Source: Crenobacter cavernae (GTDB lineage Bacteria > Pseudomonadota > Gammaproteobacteria > Burkholderiales > Chromobacteriaceae). From it: a stretch of DNA of 64,000 nucleotides. The notes beneath the pieces are model-generated. The model worked only from the letters and a program-made list of their open reading frames with translations, was not told the DNA's origin and made no database searches. This document shows, piece by piece, positions 46,772 through 55,198 of this stretch (position 1 is its first letter; each line of letters starts with the position of its first letter). The stretch covers positions 2,299,001-2,363,000 of the forward strand of contig NZ_CP031337.1 in the NCBI RefSeq assembly GCF_003355495.1, read 5' to 3'. Made by a program: the position numbers and the translations under genes.

Positions 46772-48933
46772 CCGACGCCCAAAAAACCGACTGGGACGCG
46801 CTCGATCTGCCGGTCCTGACCGACCTCGCCGAGCCCGCACCGGCCACCCCGGCGGCACTGCCCGAGTTGCCGCTCGATCTGCCCGATTTCGCCGACGTTC
46901 TCGCCGAATTGCCGCCGCTTGCCGGCGCCGCGCCGTCGTTCGACGCGCCGCCGCTCGAGATCGAACTGCCGCCCGAGCTGGCGCTCGACGACGGGCTTGG
47001 AGACGCGGCGGCGCCCGACCTGCCGCCGCCGGCGTTCGCGCTGCAACCCTTGCCCTCGCTCGACCTGGCACTCGGCGAAGCGGCCGAACTGAAGCTCGAA
47101 GACGTGCTGCCCGACTGGTTCGCGACGTCCGGGCCGGCCGCTCCGCTGGCACCTGAGGAAGACTTCGCGTTCGAACTGGCGGCGCGTAGCGCGCCGCCGG
47201 GCGCGGGCGAATCGTCGTCTGCCCCTGGCGACGTACCTGCCAGCGCTGCGGTGGCAGGACCCGCGCTTTCGCTGCCGCCGGAGCTCGACATCGATGCGCT
47301 GCTCGCCGAGCCCTCGGCCAACGTCGCCCCGGCCGCGAACCCGTCGCGTCCTGCCGTGCCCGTCTTGCAGGAAGCGCTCGCGCCGGTGGAGAACGCTGCG
47401 AGCGGCGTTTCCGGGCTGGAAAGTCCCACGATGGATAAGCGCCCGCTATGGGAAGAACTGCCCGAACTCGACGCGCTGACGGCGTCAGGCGCTGCTATGC
47501 CGAGCCAGCCGGTCGGTGCGGGCGATGTGCGCATGCCCGCAGACAGCCCGGCGACGTTGGCCGAGCCTCGGGGGGAGGCGGTTGCCGAAGCCGAGGAACC
47601 TGCTCATCCTCTCGCCTCGATCGATGTCGACAGCCTGCCGCGCGGCGTGCTGGGCCGTTCCCGGCTCGACGACGACCCGATGGCGGCGCTGAAGGCGCGG
47701 CTGGCCGCGCTGCGCGCCAACCTCGACCGCATCGGCACGGCGCCGGTGCAGCCTGAGCCGCCGGCCTTGCCGGAGGCCACCCTGGCCGCGCCTGCCGTGC
47801 CGGCTGGTGCCGATGAGGAACGGGCAACAGACGGGCTCCACGACGCCGTCGAACCCTTGCCCGACGCTGTCCTTGGCGAGCCGGCCGCAGAGCCGGCGTC
47901 GCCGCTGCCGAACGACGATCGGCCTGGGTCCGGGCTGTCGGAGGCGGTCTCAACGGTTTCCGACGCGGCCGTTCCTGGCGTTTTGGGCTTTACAGAGAAT
48001 ATCTCCGCTGCCGCGCCCGAGCCGTTCGCCGTGGCCGATGCGGTCGCGACTCATGAGCCGCAAGCAGGCGCGTCGGCTTGGCCTGCGCCGGAAGAGAGCG
48101 TGCAAGAAGCATCGCCTGCCGAGGTTGGCATCGAGCACGCCGTCGATGCAAACGAAAGGGTAAGCGAATCCGCCGTCTTCGAAGCCTTGGCCGTGCCGGC
48201 CGCCTTCGCTTGCGAGACGCCGCCGTTTGATTCCTTGTCGCCGTCCGGCGACTCCGCCGTGGCTGCCGAAGCGGCTGTCGCCGACGAGACCGAAGCTATC
48301 GACTTGCCGTGGCGGGACGAGAGTCGCGTCGAGAACGGCGCGGCATCGCCGGCTGCGGGCGCGGTCGACAGGCTGGACGCCGCAGAGCAGGCCGGCTCTG
48401 CTGAGCCACGTGCCGAGTGCGCAGAGGCGTTGGCCGAGCCGATCGCGGCATCCGTGTTGCCGGGCCCCGTCGAGTCGGACCAAGCCGTGCCGGCGGAAAC
48501 CGCGTCGTTTGCTGACGCGGCAGCGACGACGTCGGCCGAGCCTGCCGCCGATCCGCTCGAGCCGAAAACGCCCGATGGCGCAGCGGAAGGCGTCATCCCG
48601 GCGCTCGCGGCCGCGGCGGCGCTTGGCGGTCTGGCCGCTGCCGAGCCATCGACGCTCGCCGCGGCCGAGCCCCCGGAGCCCGCCGCCGCGCCCGCGACGG
48701 TGGTCGCCGAAGCGGCGCTGGTCGACGCGCTGTACCAGCACCTGCTGCCGCGCATGAAGATGGAAATGGGCCTGTGGCTGCAGGAAGCGCTCGAGGCGCA
48801 GACGCGCCAGTTGCTGTCGGGCGTGATGGCGCAACTCAAGCAGGATTACGACATGATGTTCGGCGAGACCTTGCGCGAGAGCCTGCGCCAGGCGATCAAC
48901 GAGGTCGGCCGTGCCGACAAGGAAGGACACTAA
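46768..48933 (+). CDS. Large acidic Ala/Pro/Glu-rich low-complexity protein
   Basis: 721 residues from ATG 46768. The first 640 are low-complexity, disordered-looking and strongly acidic, with short repeats such as LPELPLDLPDFADVLAELPP. A 26-residue hydrophobic Ala-rich stretch near 640 (IPALAAAAALGGLAAAEP) is weak as a membrane helix. The last 65 residues look folded and helical (VDALYQHLLPRMKMEMGLWL, QEALEAQTRQLLSGVMAQLK). Other Neisseriales probably have shorter versions after holC; the folded tail would be the conserved unit. Function unknown. Confidence 0.75.
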   Translation: MTDAQKTDWDALDLPVLTDLAEPAPATPAALPELPLDLPDFADVLAELPPLAGAAPSFDAPPLEIELPPELALDDGLGDAAAPDLPPPAFALQPLPSLDLALGEAAELKLEDVLPDWFATSGPAAPLAPEEDFAFELAARSAPPGAGESSSAPGDVPASAAVAGPALSLPPELDIDALLAEPSANVAPAANPSRPAVPVLQEALAPVENAASGVSGLESPTMDKRPLWEELPELDALTASGAAMPSQPVGAGDVRMPADSPATLAEPRGEAVAEAEEPAHPLASIDVDSLPRGVLGRSRLDDDPMAALKARLAALRANLDRIGTAPVQPEPPALPEATLAAPAVPAGADEERATDGLHDAVEPLPDAVLGEPAAEPASPLPNDDRPGSGLSEAVSTVSDAAVPGVLGFTENISAAAPEPFAVADAVATHEPQAGASAWPAPEESVQEASPAEVGIEHAVDANERVSESAVFEALAVPAAFACETPPFDSLSPSGDSAVAAEAAVADETEAIDLPWRDESRVENGAASPAAGAVDRLDAAEQAGSAEPRAECAEALAEPIAASVLPGPVESDQAVPAETASFADAAATTSAEPAADPLEPKTPDGAAEGVIPALAAAAALGGLAAAEPSTLAAAEPPEPAAAPATVVAEAALVDALYQHLLPRMKMEMGLWLQEALEAQTRQLLSGVMAQLKQDYDMMFGETLRESLRQAINEVGRADKEGH

Positions 48934-49499
48934 TGGGACACCGACTTTCGCGCATCGTGACGCGCACCGGCGACGACGGCACCACCGGGCTGGGGGATGG
49001 CCGGCGCGTCACCAAGGACAGCCTGCGTATCGACGCGCTAGGCGAGGTCGACGAGCTGAACTCGGTGATCGGCGTGCTGCTGGCCGAGAAACTGCCGGCC
49101 GACGTCGCAACGTGGTTGGCCGAGGTGCAGCACGACCTGTTCGATCTGGGTTCGGAGCTCGCGGTGCCGGGTTATTCGGCGTTGGCCGAGCCGCACGTGG
49201 CCGGGGTCGACGAACGTCTCGCCGCGATGAACGCCGACCTGCCGATGCTGAAGGAGTTCATCCTGCCCGGCGGCAGCCGCCAGGCGGCGCTGTCGCACCA
49301 GGCGCGTTCGGTGTGCCGCCGTGCCGAGCGCGCGGTGGTGGCGCTGGCGCGGGAAGAGGGCGTCAGCCAGGCGTCGCGGCAGTACCTGAACCGCCTGTCC
49401 GACGCGCTCTTCGTGCTCGCGCGCGTGCTGAACCGCGCCGAAGGGCAGGGCGACGTGCTGTGGCGCCCGCACCGTCGCGGGGAAACCGCCGGCGAGTAA
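48933..49499 (+). CDS. ATP:cob(I)alamin adenosyltransferase (PduO/MMAB type)
   Basis: 188 residues. Signature TRTGDDGTTGLGDGRRVTKD at the N-terminus, then RIDALGEVDELNSVIGVLLA, FILPGGSRQAALSHQARSVC and RRAERAVVAL. It makes adenosylcobalamin. The start overlaps the previous stop (TAATG). One-mismatch motif copies lie inside at 49180-49191. Confidence 0.93.
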   Translation: MGHRLSRIVTRTGDDGTTGLGDGRRVTKDSLRIDALGEVDELNSVIGVLLAEKLPADVATWLAEVQHDLFDLGSELAVPGYSALAEPHVAGVDERLAAMNADLPMLKEFILPGGSRQAALSHQARSVCRRAERAVVALAREEGVSQASRQYLNRLSDALFVLARVLNRAEGQGDVLWRPHRRGETAGE

Positions 49500-49520
49500 G
49501 GCGGTCAGGCTCTTTCGAAG

Positions 49521-49548
49521 ACAGCGGCCGGTGTGGCCGCTGTTTTTT
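49521..49548 (+). terminator. Intrinsic terminator after the pepA-holC operon
   Basis: ACAGCGGCC pairs with GGCCGCTGT around five bases, followed by six T. Confidence 0.92.
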
Positions 49549-49612
49549 GTCGTGTGTTTGCGATCCCGTTTTGGGATCGGTTTGTCGTGATCCGAACCGA
49601 AGAAAGGCCGGC

Positions 49613-50176
49613 ATGAAAATCAACCGCGCGCAGCGCGCCGCGATCGGCACCCTGTTTTCCGGCGCCTCGACCGCCAGAAAGCTGGCGGCGGCCGTGCTGC
49701 TGGTGGTCGCGGTCTGCGGCTACCTGTGGCAGAAACCGGGTGAAGTCAGCGGGGTGGTGGTCGGTGTCGCCGACGGCGACACCATCACCGTGCTCGACGC
49801 GGCGCAGACGCAGCACAAGATCCGCTTTGCCTTCGTCGACGCGCCGGAGCAGGCGCAGCCGTGGGGCCAGCGAGCCAAGCAGGCGCTGTCCGACAGGGTG
49901 TACCGACGCGCGGTACGGGTCGAGATCGTCGACACCGACCGCTACGGGCGCGAGGTCGGGCGCGTGTGGCTCGACGATACCGACGTCAATCTCGCGCAAC
50001 TGGCGGAGGGGTATGCGTGGCACTACGTCTACTACGCGAAGAAACGGCAGGACAGCGGCGACTTCGCGGGCTACGAGCGCGCGCAGGATGCGGCGAGGGC
50101 AGGACATGTCGGCCTGTGGGCCGACAGCAACCCGACGCCACCGTGGGATTTTCGGCGCGAGAAGCGGGGCGAGTGA
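49613..50176 (+). CDS. Thermonuclease-like nuclease (SNase family)
   Basis: 187 residues. An N-terminal membrane anchor or signal (KLAAAVLLVVAVCGYLW) precedes the SNase OB fold at 45-170: VVVGVADGDTITVLD, IRFAFVDAPEQAQPWGQRAK (Arg and Glu of the active site), DTDRYGREVGRVWLD, QDAARAGHVGLWA. Likely a periplasmic or membrane-tethered nuclease. A CGATCCC/GGGATCG palindrome lies about 35 bases upstream. Confidence 0.9.
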   Translation: MKINRAQRAAIGTLFSGASTARKLAAAVLLVVAVCGYLWQKPGEVSGVVVGVADGDTITVLDAAQTQHKIRFAFVDAPEQAQPWGQRAKQALSDRVYRRAVRVEIVDTDRYGREVGRVWLDDTDVNLAQLAEGYAWHYVYYAKKRQDSGDFAGYERAQDAARAGHVGLWADSNPTPPWDFRREKRGE

Positions 50177-50197
50177 AGCGTCAAGCGCCAAAAACCA

Positions 50198-50226
50198 AAG
50201 CTTGGCCGAGCTCGGCCAACCTTTTT
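50198..50226. terminator. Overlapping inverted motif pair acting as terminator
   Basis: GCTTGGCCGAGC (one mismatch, 50200-50211) overlaps exact GCTCGGCCAACC (50210-50221). AAAG before and TTTTT after give an intrinsic terminator for the SNase gene and for the convergent phoH operon. Confidence 0.8.
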
Positions 50227-50247
50227 CGTTCCGGGATGGGAGAACGC

Positions 50248-50418
50248 TTACGCGGCGGCGTCGACGCGGTCTGCCTCGAAAGCCTCGGCCAAGCTCGCCA
50301 TCGTCGGAGGCCAACGGTCCGCATTGCAGAACCCGCCATGCATGAATAAAAGCGGCGGCGCATTGCGCGCCACCGTCGTCGGCGCCTCGTGGAGGAGTTC
50401 GAGGCGCGGCGTGGCCAT
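50248..50418 (-). pseudogene. Truncated alpha/beta hydrolase
   Basis: 56 codons from ATG 50418, coupled to phoH by TGATG overlap. It encodes only the first strands of the fold with the oxyanion-loop motif PPLLFMHGGFCNADRW, then ends in VDAAA. The nucleophile Ser, Asp and His regions are missing. The break lies 20-50 bases from the motif-pair terminator. Probably a remnant of a full hydrolase lost by deletion. Confidence 0.7.
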
Positions 50419-51821
50419 CACAGCACCTCGGCCGCGTGGTCGGCGAGGCGTGAACGTTCGCCGCGTTGCAAGGTGATGTGGCCCGAATGGCTCCAGCCCT
50501 TGAAGCGGTCGACGACGTAGGTGAGGCCCGAACTGCCCTCGGTCAGGTAGGGCGTGTCGATCTGCGCGATGTTGCCGAGGCACACGACCTTGGTGCCGGG
50601 GCCGGCGCGCGTGACCAGCGTCTTCATCTGCTTGGGCGTCAGGTTCTGCGCCTCGTCGATGATCAGGTACTTACTGAGGAAGGTGCGGCCGCGCATGAAG
50701 TTGAGCGACTTCACCTTGATGCGCGAGCGGATCAGGTCGCGCGTCGCGGCGCGGCCCCAGTCGCCGCCGTCGTCCTCGCTCTTGTTGAGCACGTCGAGGT
50801 TGTCTTCGAGTGCGCCCATCCACGGCATCATCTTTTCTTCCTCGGTGCCCGGCAGGAAGCCGATGTCCTCGCCGACCGGCACCGTCACCCGCGTCATGAT
50901 GATCTCGCCGTACAGTTTCTGTTCCAGCGTCAGCGCGAGTCCGGCGGCCAGCGTCAGCAGCGTCTTGCCGGTACCGGCCTGGCCCAAGAGCGTCACGAAA
51001 TCGACGTCGGGGTTCATCAACAGGTTGAGCGCAAAGTTCTGCTCGCGGTTGCGCGCGGTGATGCCCCACACGTTGTTCTTCTGGTGTGTGTAGTCCTTCA
51101 GCGTTTCGAGGATGGCCGTCTTGCCCTCGACCGCGGTCACGCGCGCCTGCAGCGGTTGTTCGCCCAGTTGCCACAGCATCTGGTTCAGGTAGAGGTTGGG
51201 CACGTCGCCGCCCTTGACCTCGTAGTAGCTGCGGCCGTGTTCCTGCCAGCTCTTCAGGTCCTGGCTGTTGCGTTCCCAGAACGCGCCGTCGATCTCGCGC
51301 GAGCCGGTGTAGAGGATGTCGGTGTCCTCCAGTACCTTGTCGTTGAAGTAGTCCTCGGTGTCCAGACCCAGCGCGCGCGCCTTGATGCGCATATTGATGT
51401 CTTTGGACACCAGGATCGCCGCGCGGTCGCCGTCGAGTTCCTTGAGCGCCATCACGATGCCGAGGATCTGGTTGTCGGCCTTGCCGACCGGCAAAGACGT
51501 GGGCAGCACGCCGTGGATCGCCTGTGTCTGCAGGATCAGCTTGCCAGTGGCCGCGCCGCGGCTGGCAGTGTCGAGCGGGATGCCGGTTTCGATCTTGTCG
51601 ACGCCGCCGCTGACGATCTCGTCGAGGTAACGGCTCGCCTGGCGGGCGTTGCGCGCCACTTCCGACATGCCCGTCTTGTGGGTGTCGAGTTCTTCGAGCG
51701 TGATGATGGGGATGAAGATGTCGTGCTCTTCGAAGCGGTACAGGCAGGTGGGATCGTGCAGCAGCACGTTGGTGTCGAGCACGAACAGCTTGCTGGTCTG
51801 GTTCTTTCTGCGGCTAGCCAT
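50418..51821 (-). CDS. PhoH family ATPase with N-terminal PIN domain
   Basis: 467 residues. PIN domain at 10-150 (FVLDTNVLLHDPTCLYRFEE; ILVSKDINMRIKARALGLDT). The PhoH ATPase has Walker A LLGQAGTGKTLLTL, RVTVPVGEDIGFLPGTEEEK and Walker B YLIIDEAQN. PIN-PhoH (PhoH2-type) proteins unwind and cut RNA. Upstream of the hydrolase remnant. Confidence 0.93.
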   Translation of the reverse strand: MASRRKNQTSKLFVLDTNVLLHDPTCLYRFEEHDIFIPIITLEELDTHKTGMSEVARNARQASRYLDEIVSGGVDKIETGIPLDTASRGAATGKLILQTQAIHGVLPTSLPVGKADNQILGIVMALKELDGDRAAILVSKDINMRIKARALGLDTEDYFNDKVLEDTDILYTGSREIDGAFWERNSQDLKSWQEHGRSYYEVKGGDVPNLYLNQMLWQLGEQPLQARVTAVEGKTAILETLKDYTHQKNNVWGITARNREQNFALNLLMNPDVDFVTLLGQAGTGKTLLTLAAGLALTLEQKLYGEIIMTRVTVPVGEDIGFLPGTEEEKMMPWMGALEDNLDVLNKSEDDGGDWGRAATRDLIRSRIKVKSLNFMRGRTFLSKYLIIDEAQNLTPKQMKTLVTRAGPGTKVVCLGNIAQIDTPYLTEGSSGLTYVVDRFKGWSHSGHITLQRGERSRLADHAAEVL

Positions 51822-51844
51822 GATGACCCCCTTGTGGCTGTTGA

Positions 51845-51868
51845 GGGCCCGGCACCTACGCCGGGCCC
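51845..51868. terminator. Strong hairpin between bcp and phoH
   Basis: GGGCCCGGC pairs with GCCGGGCCC around ACCTAC. No T run on either side, so it may be a mRNA-stabilising or Rho-type element rather than an intrinsic terminator. Confidence 0.55.
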
Positions 51869-51881
51869 GGCTCGAGAAACG

Positions 51882-52337
51882 TCAGAGCGCCTTCACGAAA
51901 GCGAGCACCTCCTCTGCGTGGCCGGGGACTTTCACACCGCGCCAGGCGCGGCTGACATTGCCGTCGGCGGCGATGACGAAGGTGCTGCGTTCGACGCCCC
52001 TTACCTGTTTGCCGTACATATTTTTCATCTTCATGACATCGAACAAGTTACACACCGTTTCTTCGGCGTCCGACAGCAGTTCGAACGGCAGTTCGAGCTT
52101 GGCCTTGAAGTTCTCGTGCGACTTCAGGCCGTCGCGCGAGACGCCGACCACTTCGGCGCCGGCCGCCTGGAATTCGGCGTACAGGTCGCGGAACGCCATG
52201 CTCTCGTTGGTGCAGCCGGGCGTGTTGTCCTTAGGATAGAAATAGACGACGAGCGGTTTGGTGGCCTCCTTGAGCGCGAAGGTTTTGCCCGAAGTGGCGG
52301 GCAGCGTGAAGTCGGGGCAGCGTTGGCCTTCCATCAA
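51882..52337 (-). CDS. bcp: Thiol peroxidase Bcp (peroxiredoxin Q)
   Basis: 151 residues. PDFTLPATSGKTFALKEATK, then YFYPKDNTPGCTNESMAFRD with the peroxidatic Cys (residue 42). The resolving Cys that E. coli-type Bcp has five residues later is Met here, so it should work as a 1-Cys type or use another cysteine (Cys near 119 in ETVCNLF is a candidate). Detoxifies peroxides. Confidence 0.93.
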   Translation of the reverse strand: MMEGQRCPDFTLPATSGKTFALKEATKPLVVYFYPKDNTPGCTNESMAFRDLYAEFQAAGAEVVGVSRDGLKSHENFKAKLELPFELLSDAEETVCNLFDVMKMKNMYGKQVRGVERSTFVIAADGNVSRAWRGVKVPGHAEEVLAFVKAL

Positions 52338-52438
52338 AATTCCTTAGACCAATTGATTGGGAAAAAGCGGTACGTCTTGCTGTTAGATTAGCGGATCGCG
52401 AGGTGCGTGGACAATGTCGCGCATGCAGCTTCGACAAA

Positions 52439-52450
52439 GGTTGGCCGAGC
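52439..52450 (+). repeat. Dispersed motif copy, exact, between bcp and the Smr gene
   Basis: AAAGGTTGGCCGAGC in the 176-base gap. No partner copy; the gap otherwise holds a CCAAT/ATTGG palindrome at 52351-52362. Confidence 0.8.
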
Positions 52451-52513
52451 CTGTCGGTGGGGGTTGGTAAAGGGGGAAAAGACTCAGTGACTTAGCGTGG
52501 AAGGGGGTGTGGC

Positions 52514-53152
52514 TTATTCGCGATGGCGGGTTTTCAGTAGCACCATCAAGGCACCGCTGCCGCCGCAACGATCGTCCGCCTCGCAGAAGGCGAGCACGTC
52601 AGGGTGGCTTTTCAGCCACTGGCGGACCATTTTTTTCAGCACAGGTTCGCCGTTCGAGCTTAAGCCCTTGCCGTGGATGATGCGCACGCACACGCCGCGT
52701 TCGCGCGCGCGATGCAGGAACACCACCAAGCGATCCTGCGCGGCGTAGCGGTCGAGGCCGTGCAGGTCGAGTTCGGCGACGACCGGCCAGTGGCCGTGCT
52801 TCAGGCGCCTGAGCGTGTTGCCCGGCATGCCGTCTCGGCTGTGGCGCGCGTCGATCTCGGCCGGCTCGAACCAGGCGCTCATATGCTGGAGCATCGCTGT
52901 CTGCTGCGCGTCGGTCAGCGGACCGTGACCGTGGCCGAAGCGCGGCTTGGCCGACGGGCGCGGCGGCTTGTGCGGGACCTTGCCGCTGGCCTTGAGCGGG
53001 CGGACATCCTTGAACAGCGTGCGAAAGTCGGGTTCGGTGTCGGGTTTGATGGGCGGCTCGGGCTCGGCCGGCGCCTTGACGGCGGAACGGGTGCGTGCCG
53101 CAGCACGCACCCGTTCCTGAGCCCCCTTGAGCTGGTCCTTGAGGGGCTTCAA
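52514..53152 (-). CDS. Smr-domain endonuclease-like protein
   Basis: 212 residues. A basic Pro-rich N-terminus, then the Smr domain at 120-205: ELDLHGLDRYAAQDRLVVFL, VRIIHGKGLSSNG, VLKKMVRQWLKSHPDVLAFC. The DLHG and HGKG motifs are the proposed nuclease/RNA contacts. Similar to YdaL/SmrA. It follows trxB by 4 bases. Confidence 0.88.
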   Translation of the reverse strand: MKPLKDQLKGAQERVRAAARTRSAVKAPAEPEPPIKPDTEPDFRTLFKDVRPLKASGKVPHKPPRPSAKPRFGHGHGPLTDAQQTAMLQHMSAWFEPAEIDARHSRDGMPGNTLRRLKHGHWPVVAELDLHGLDRYAAQDRLVVFLHRARERGVCVRIIHGKGLSSNGEPVLKKMVRQWLKSHPDVLAFCEADDRCGGSGALMVLLKTRHRE

Positions 53153-53156
53153 GGGT

Positions 53157-54113
53157 TTACTTCAGGCTGTCGAGGAAGCGTTCGGCGTCGAGCGCGGCCT
53201 GGCAACCCGAGGCGGCGCTGGTCACCGCCTGGCGGTAGATGTGGTCCTGCACGTCGCCGGCGGCGAACACGCCCTTGATGCTGGTCTGGGTGGCGTTGCC
53301 GTCGCGGCCGCCCTGCGTGATCAGGTAGCCGGTGCTGTCCATCTCGAGCTGGCCCTTGAAGATGTCGGTGTTCGGCTTGTGGCCGATGGCGATGAACACG
53401 CCGGCGACTTCCAGGTTCTTGGTCGAACCATCCTGCATCGACTTCAGACGCGCGCCGGTCACGCCGGTGTTGTCGCCGAGCACTTCGTCGAGGGTCTGGT
53501 TCAGTTCCAGCGTGATCTTGCCTTCCTTGACCTTGTTCATCAGGTGGTCGACGAGGATCTTCTCAGCGCGGAAGGTGTCGCGGCGGTGGATCAGCGTGAC
53601 GTGGCTGGCGATGTTGGCCAGGTATAGCGCCTCCTCGACCGCGGTGTTGCCGCCGCCGACCACCGCGACCTTCTGCTTGCGGTAGAAGAAGCCGTCGCAG
53701 GTCGCGCAGGCGGACACGCCACGGCCGGCGAACGCCTCTTCGGACGGCAGGCCGATATATTGCGCCGACGCGCCGGTCGCGACGATCAGCGCGTCGCAGG
53801 TGTATTCGCCGGCGTCGCCGATCAGGCGGATCGGCTTCTCGGACAGCTTCGCGGTGTGGATGTGGTCGAACAGGATTTCGGTGCCGAAGCGCTCGGCGTG
53901 CTTCTGGAAGCGCTGCATCAGTTCCGGACCCTGAACGCCGTCGGCGTCGGCCGGCCAGTTGTCGACGTCGGTCGTGGTCATCAGCTGGCCGCCCTGCGCG
54001 AGGCCGGTCACCACCACCGGGTTGAGGTTGGCGCGCGCGGCGTAGACGGCAGCGGTGTAGCCGGCCGGACCGGAGCCGAGAATCAGAAGACGGCTGTGAC
54101 GGGTTTGACTCAT
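53157..54113 (-). CDS. trxB: Thioredoxin reductase
   Basis: 318 residues from ATG 54113. FAD site ILGSGPAGYTAAVYAARANL, redox motif CATCDGFFYRKQ, NADPH site VVGGGNTAVEEALYLANI, and FVAIGHKPNTDIF-like motif VFIAIGHKPNTDIFKGQLEM. Reduces thioredoxin with NADPH. Confidence 0.97.
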   Translation of the reverse strand: MSQTRHSRLLILGSGPAGYTAAVYAARANLNPVVVTGLAQGGQLMTTTDVDNWPADADGVQGPELMQRFQKHAERFGTEILFDHIHTAKLSEKPIRLIGDAGEYTCDALIVATGASAQYIGLPSEEAFAGRGVSACATCDGFFYRKQKVAVVGGGNTAVEEALYLANIASHVTLIHRRDTFRAEKILVDHLMNKVKEGKITLELNQTLDEVLGDNTGVTGARLKSMQDGSTKNLEVAGVFIAIGHKPNTDIFKGQLEMDSTGYLITQGGRDGNATQTSIKGVFAAGDVQDHIYRQAVTSAASGCQAALDAERFLDSLK

Positions 54114-54440
54114 GATCGCATCCTGTTGGTTGGTTTTCGGGCGAGTGTAGCAGCGTTGCCACGGCAATGGCGGGACGGGGGCCTACACCGCTCGGATCAA
54201 ATCGTCTTCGCAGATGGGGGCAGGGAAGGCATTCCTCAAGTCGGGCGGTGGAATGTCGCGTTCGACGCTTGGGTCTTTTCGCCGACGATGCCGCTGCACC
54301 GCGACGTGAGGCCCGAACGGCCTCGCGATCAAAATAAAGCGGCCCGGTGCCGCCTGTTGGCCTTAACTTAGGAACGGGAGCAAACCCGGCCGGCCGGGCC
54401 GGGTCCAATCCGGATAGCGATTCCTCTTGCGGAGGCCATC
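54114..54440. other. 327-base gap between trxB and the Sel1-repeat gene
   Basis: Divergent promoters must lie here. I see GC hairpins (GCGGCCCGGTGCCGC at about 54340 and a CCCGGCCGGCCGGG-type repeat at about 54390) but no convincing gene and no exact motif copy. Open frames in it lack ribosome sites and family similarity. Confidence 0.4.
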
Positions 54441-55085
54441 ATGCGGCGCACACTGGCTTTGGCGGCCTGTCTTTGCTTTGCGGTGGCGGACGCGCCGGCC
54501 GCCGCCGAGCGCGAGGTGCCCGGCTGGCAGGCCTATCAACAGGGCGACTACGCCGAGGCGCGCAAGGCCTTCGAGGCGGCGGCGCAAAAGGGCGACCGGG
54601 TCGCGCTGTTCAACCTCGGCATGATGTATTGGCACGGCGAGGGCGTGACGCCCGACAAGCCGCGCGCGATCGGCCTGATCCGCCGCTCGGCCGACCTCGG
54701 TTCGTCGCGCGCGCAGCACGCGATGGGCTTGCTGTACGAGACCGGCGAGGGGGTCGCGAAGTCGCAGGGCGAGGCGAGCGCGTGGTTCGAGAAGGCCGCC
54801 CGGCAGGGCTATACCGACGCGCAGGTCAGCATCGCGACGCAGTATTACCTCGGTCGCGGCGTGAAGCAGGACTACAGCGCGGCGGCGCGCTGGTATCGCG
54901 AGGCGGCGGTCGCCGGCGACGTCGGTGCGCAGTATCTGCTCGCGAGCCTGTACGAGCACGGCGACGGCGTGACGCAGGACTATACCGAGGCGATGCACTG
55001 GTACGATCTGGCTGCGCAGCAGGGCGACGTGGCGGCGGTGTTCAAGTCGCGCGAGATGGCACAGAAGATGCGCGGGACGCCATAG
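54441..55085 (+). CDS. Sel1-repeat (TPR-like) periplasmic protein
   Basis: 214 residues. Signal peptide MRRTLALAACLCFAVADAPA. Four or five Sel1 repeats of about 36 residues (FNLGMMYWHGEGVTPDKPRA, HAMGLLYETGEGVAKSQGEA, SIATQYYLGRGVKQDYSAAA, YLLASLYEHGDGVTQDYTEA). Such proteins scaffold protein contacts. GGAGG lies before the ATG. Confidence 0.9.
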   Translation: MRRTLALAACLCFAVADAPAAAEREVPGWQAYQQGDYAEARKAFEAAAQKGDRVALFNLGMMYWHGEGVTPDKPRAIGLIRRSADLGSSRAQHAMGLLYETGEGVAKSQGEASAWFEKAARQGYTDAQVSIATQYYLGRGVKQDYSAAARWYREAAVAGDVGAQYLLASLYEHGDGVTQDYTEAMHWYDLAAQQGDVAAVFKSREMAQKMRGTP

Positions 55086-55103
55086 CCAGAAGCGGGCGGG
55101 AAA

Positions 55104-55115
55104 GGTTGGCCGAGC
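55104..55115 (+). repeat. Dispersed motif copy, exact, after the Sel1 gene
   Basis: AAAGGTTGGCCGAGC 16 bases past the stop, before a conventional hairpin. Confidence 0.85.
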
Positions 55116-55150
55116 CCCTCGTGAGGCAACTCGACATGGCTGCGAAGCCG

Positions 55151-55189
55151 CGCCGGCCGGATGAAAAATCCGGCCGGCGTTGTGCTTTT
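55151..55189. terminator. Hairpin terminator between convergent genes
   Basis: CCGGCCGGAT (55153-55162) pairs with ATCCGGCCGG (55168-55177) around GAAAA; CTTTTT follows after a few bases. Confidence 0.75.
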
Positions 55190-55198
55190 TGGGGAGGG

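Noticed and set aside
47555..49191. CGTTGGCCGAGC copies inside the acidic protein and adenosyltransferase genes as full motif members
   Set aside because: They lack the GG start and follow common Leu-Ala-Glu codon use in Ala/Glu-rich proteins, so I did not count them with the exact copies.
54180..54408. A small gene between trxB and the Sel1-repeat gene
   Set aside because: The open frames are Arg/Pro-rich, have no ribosome site and continue antisense into trxB.
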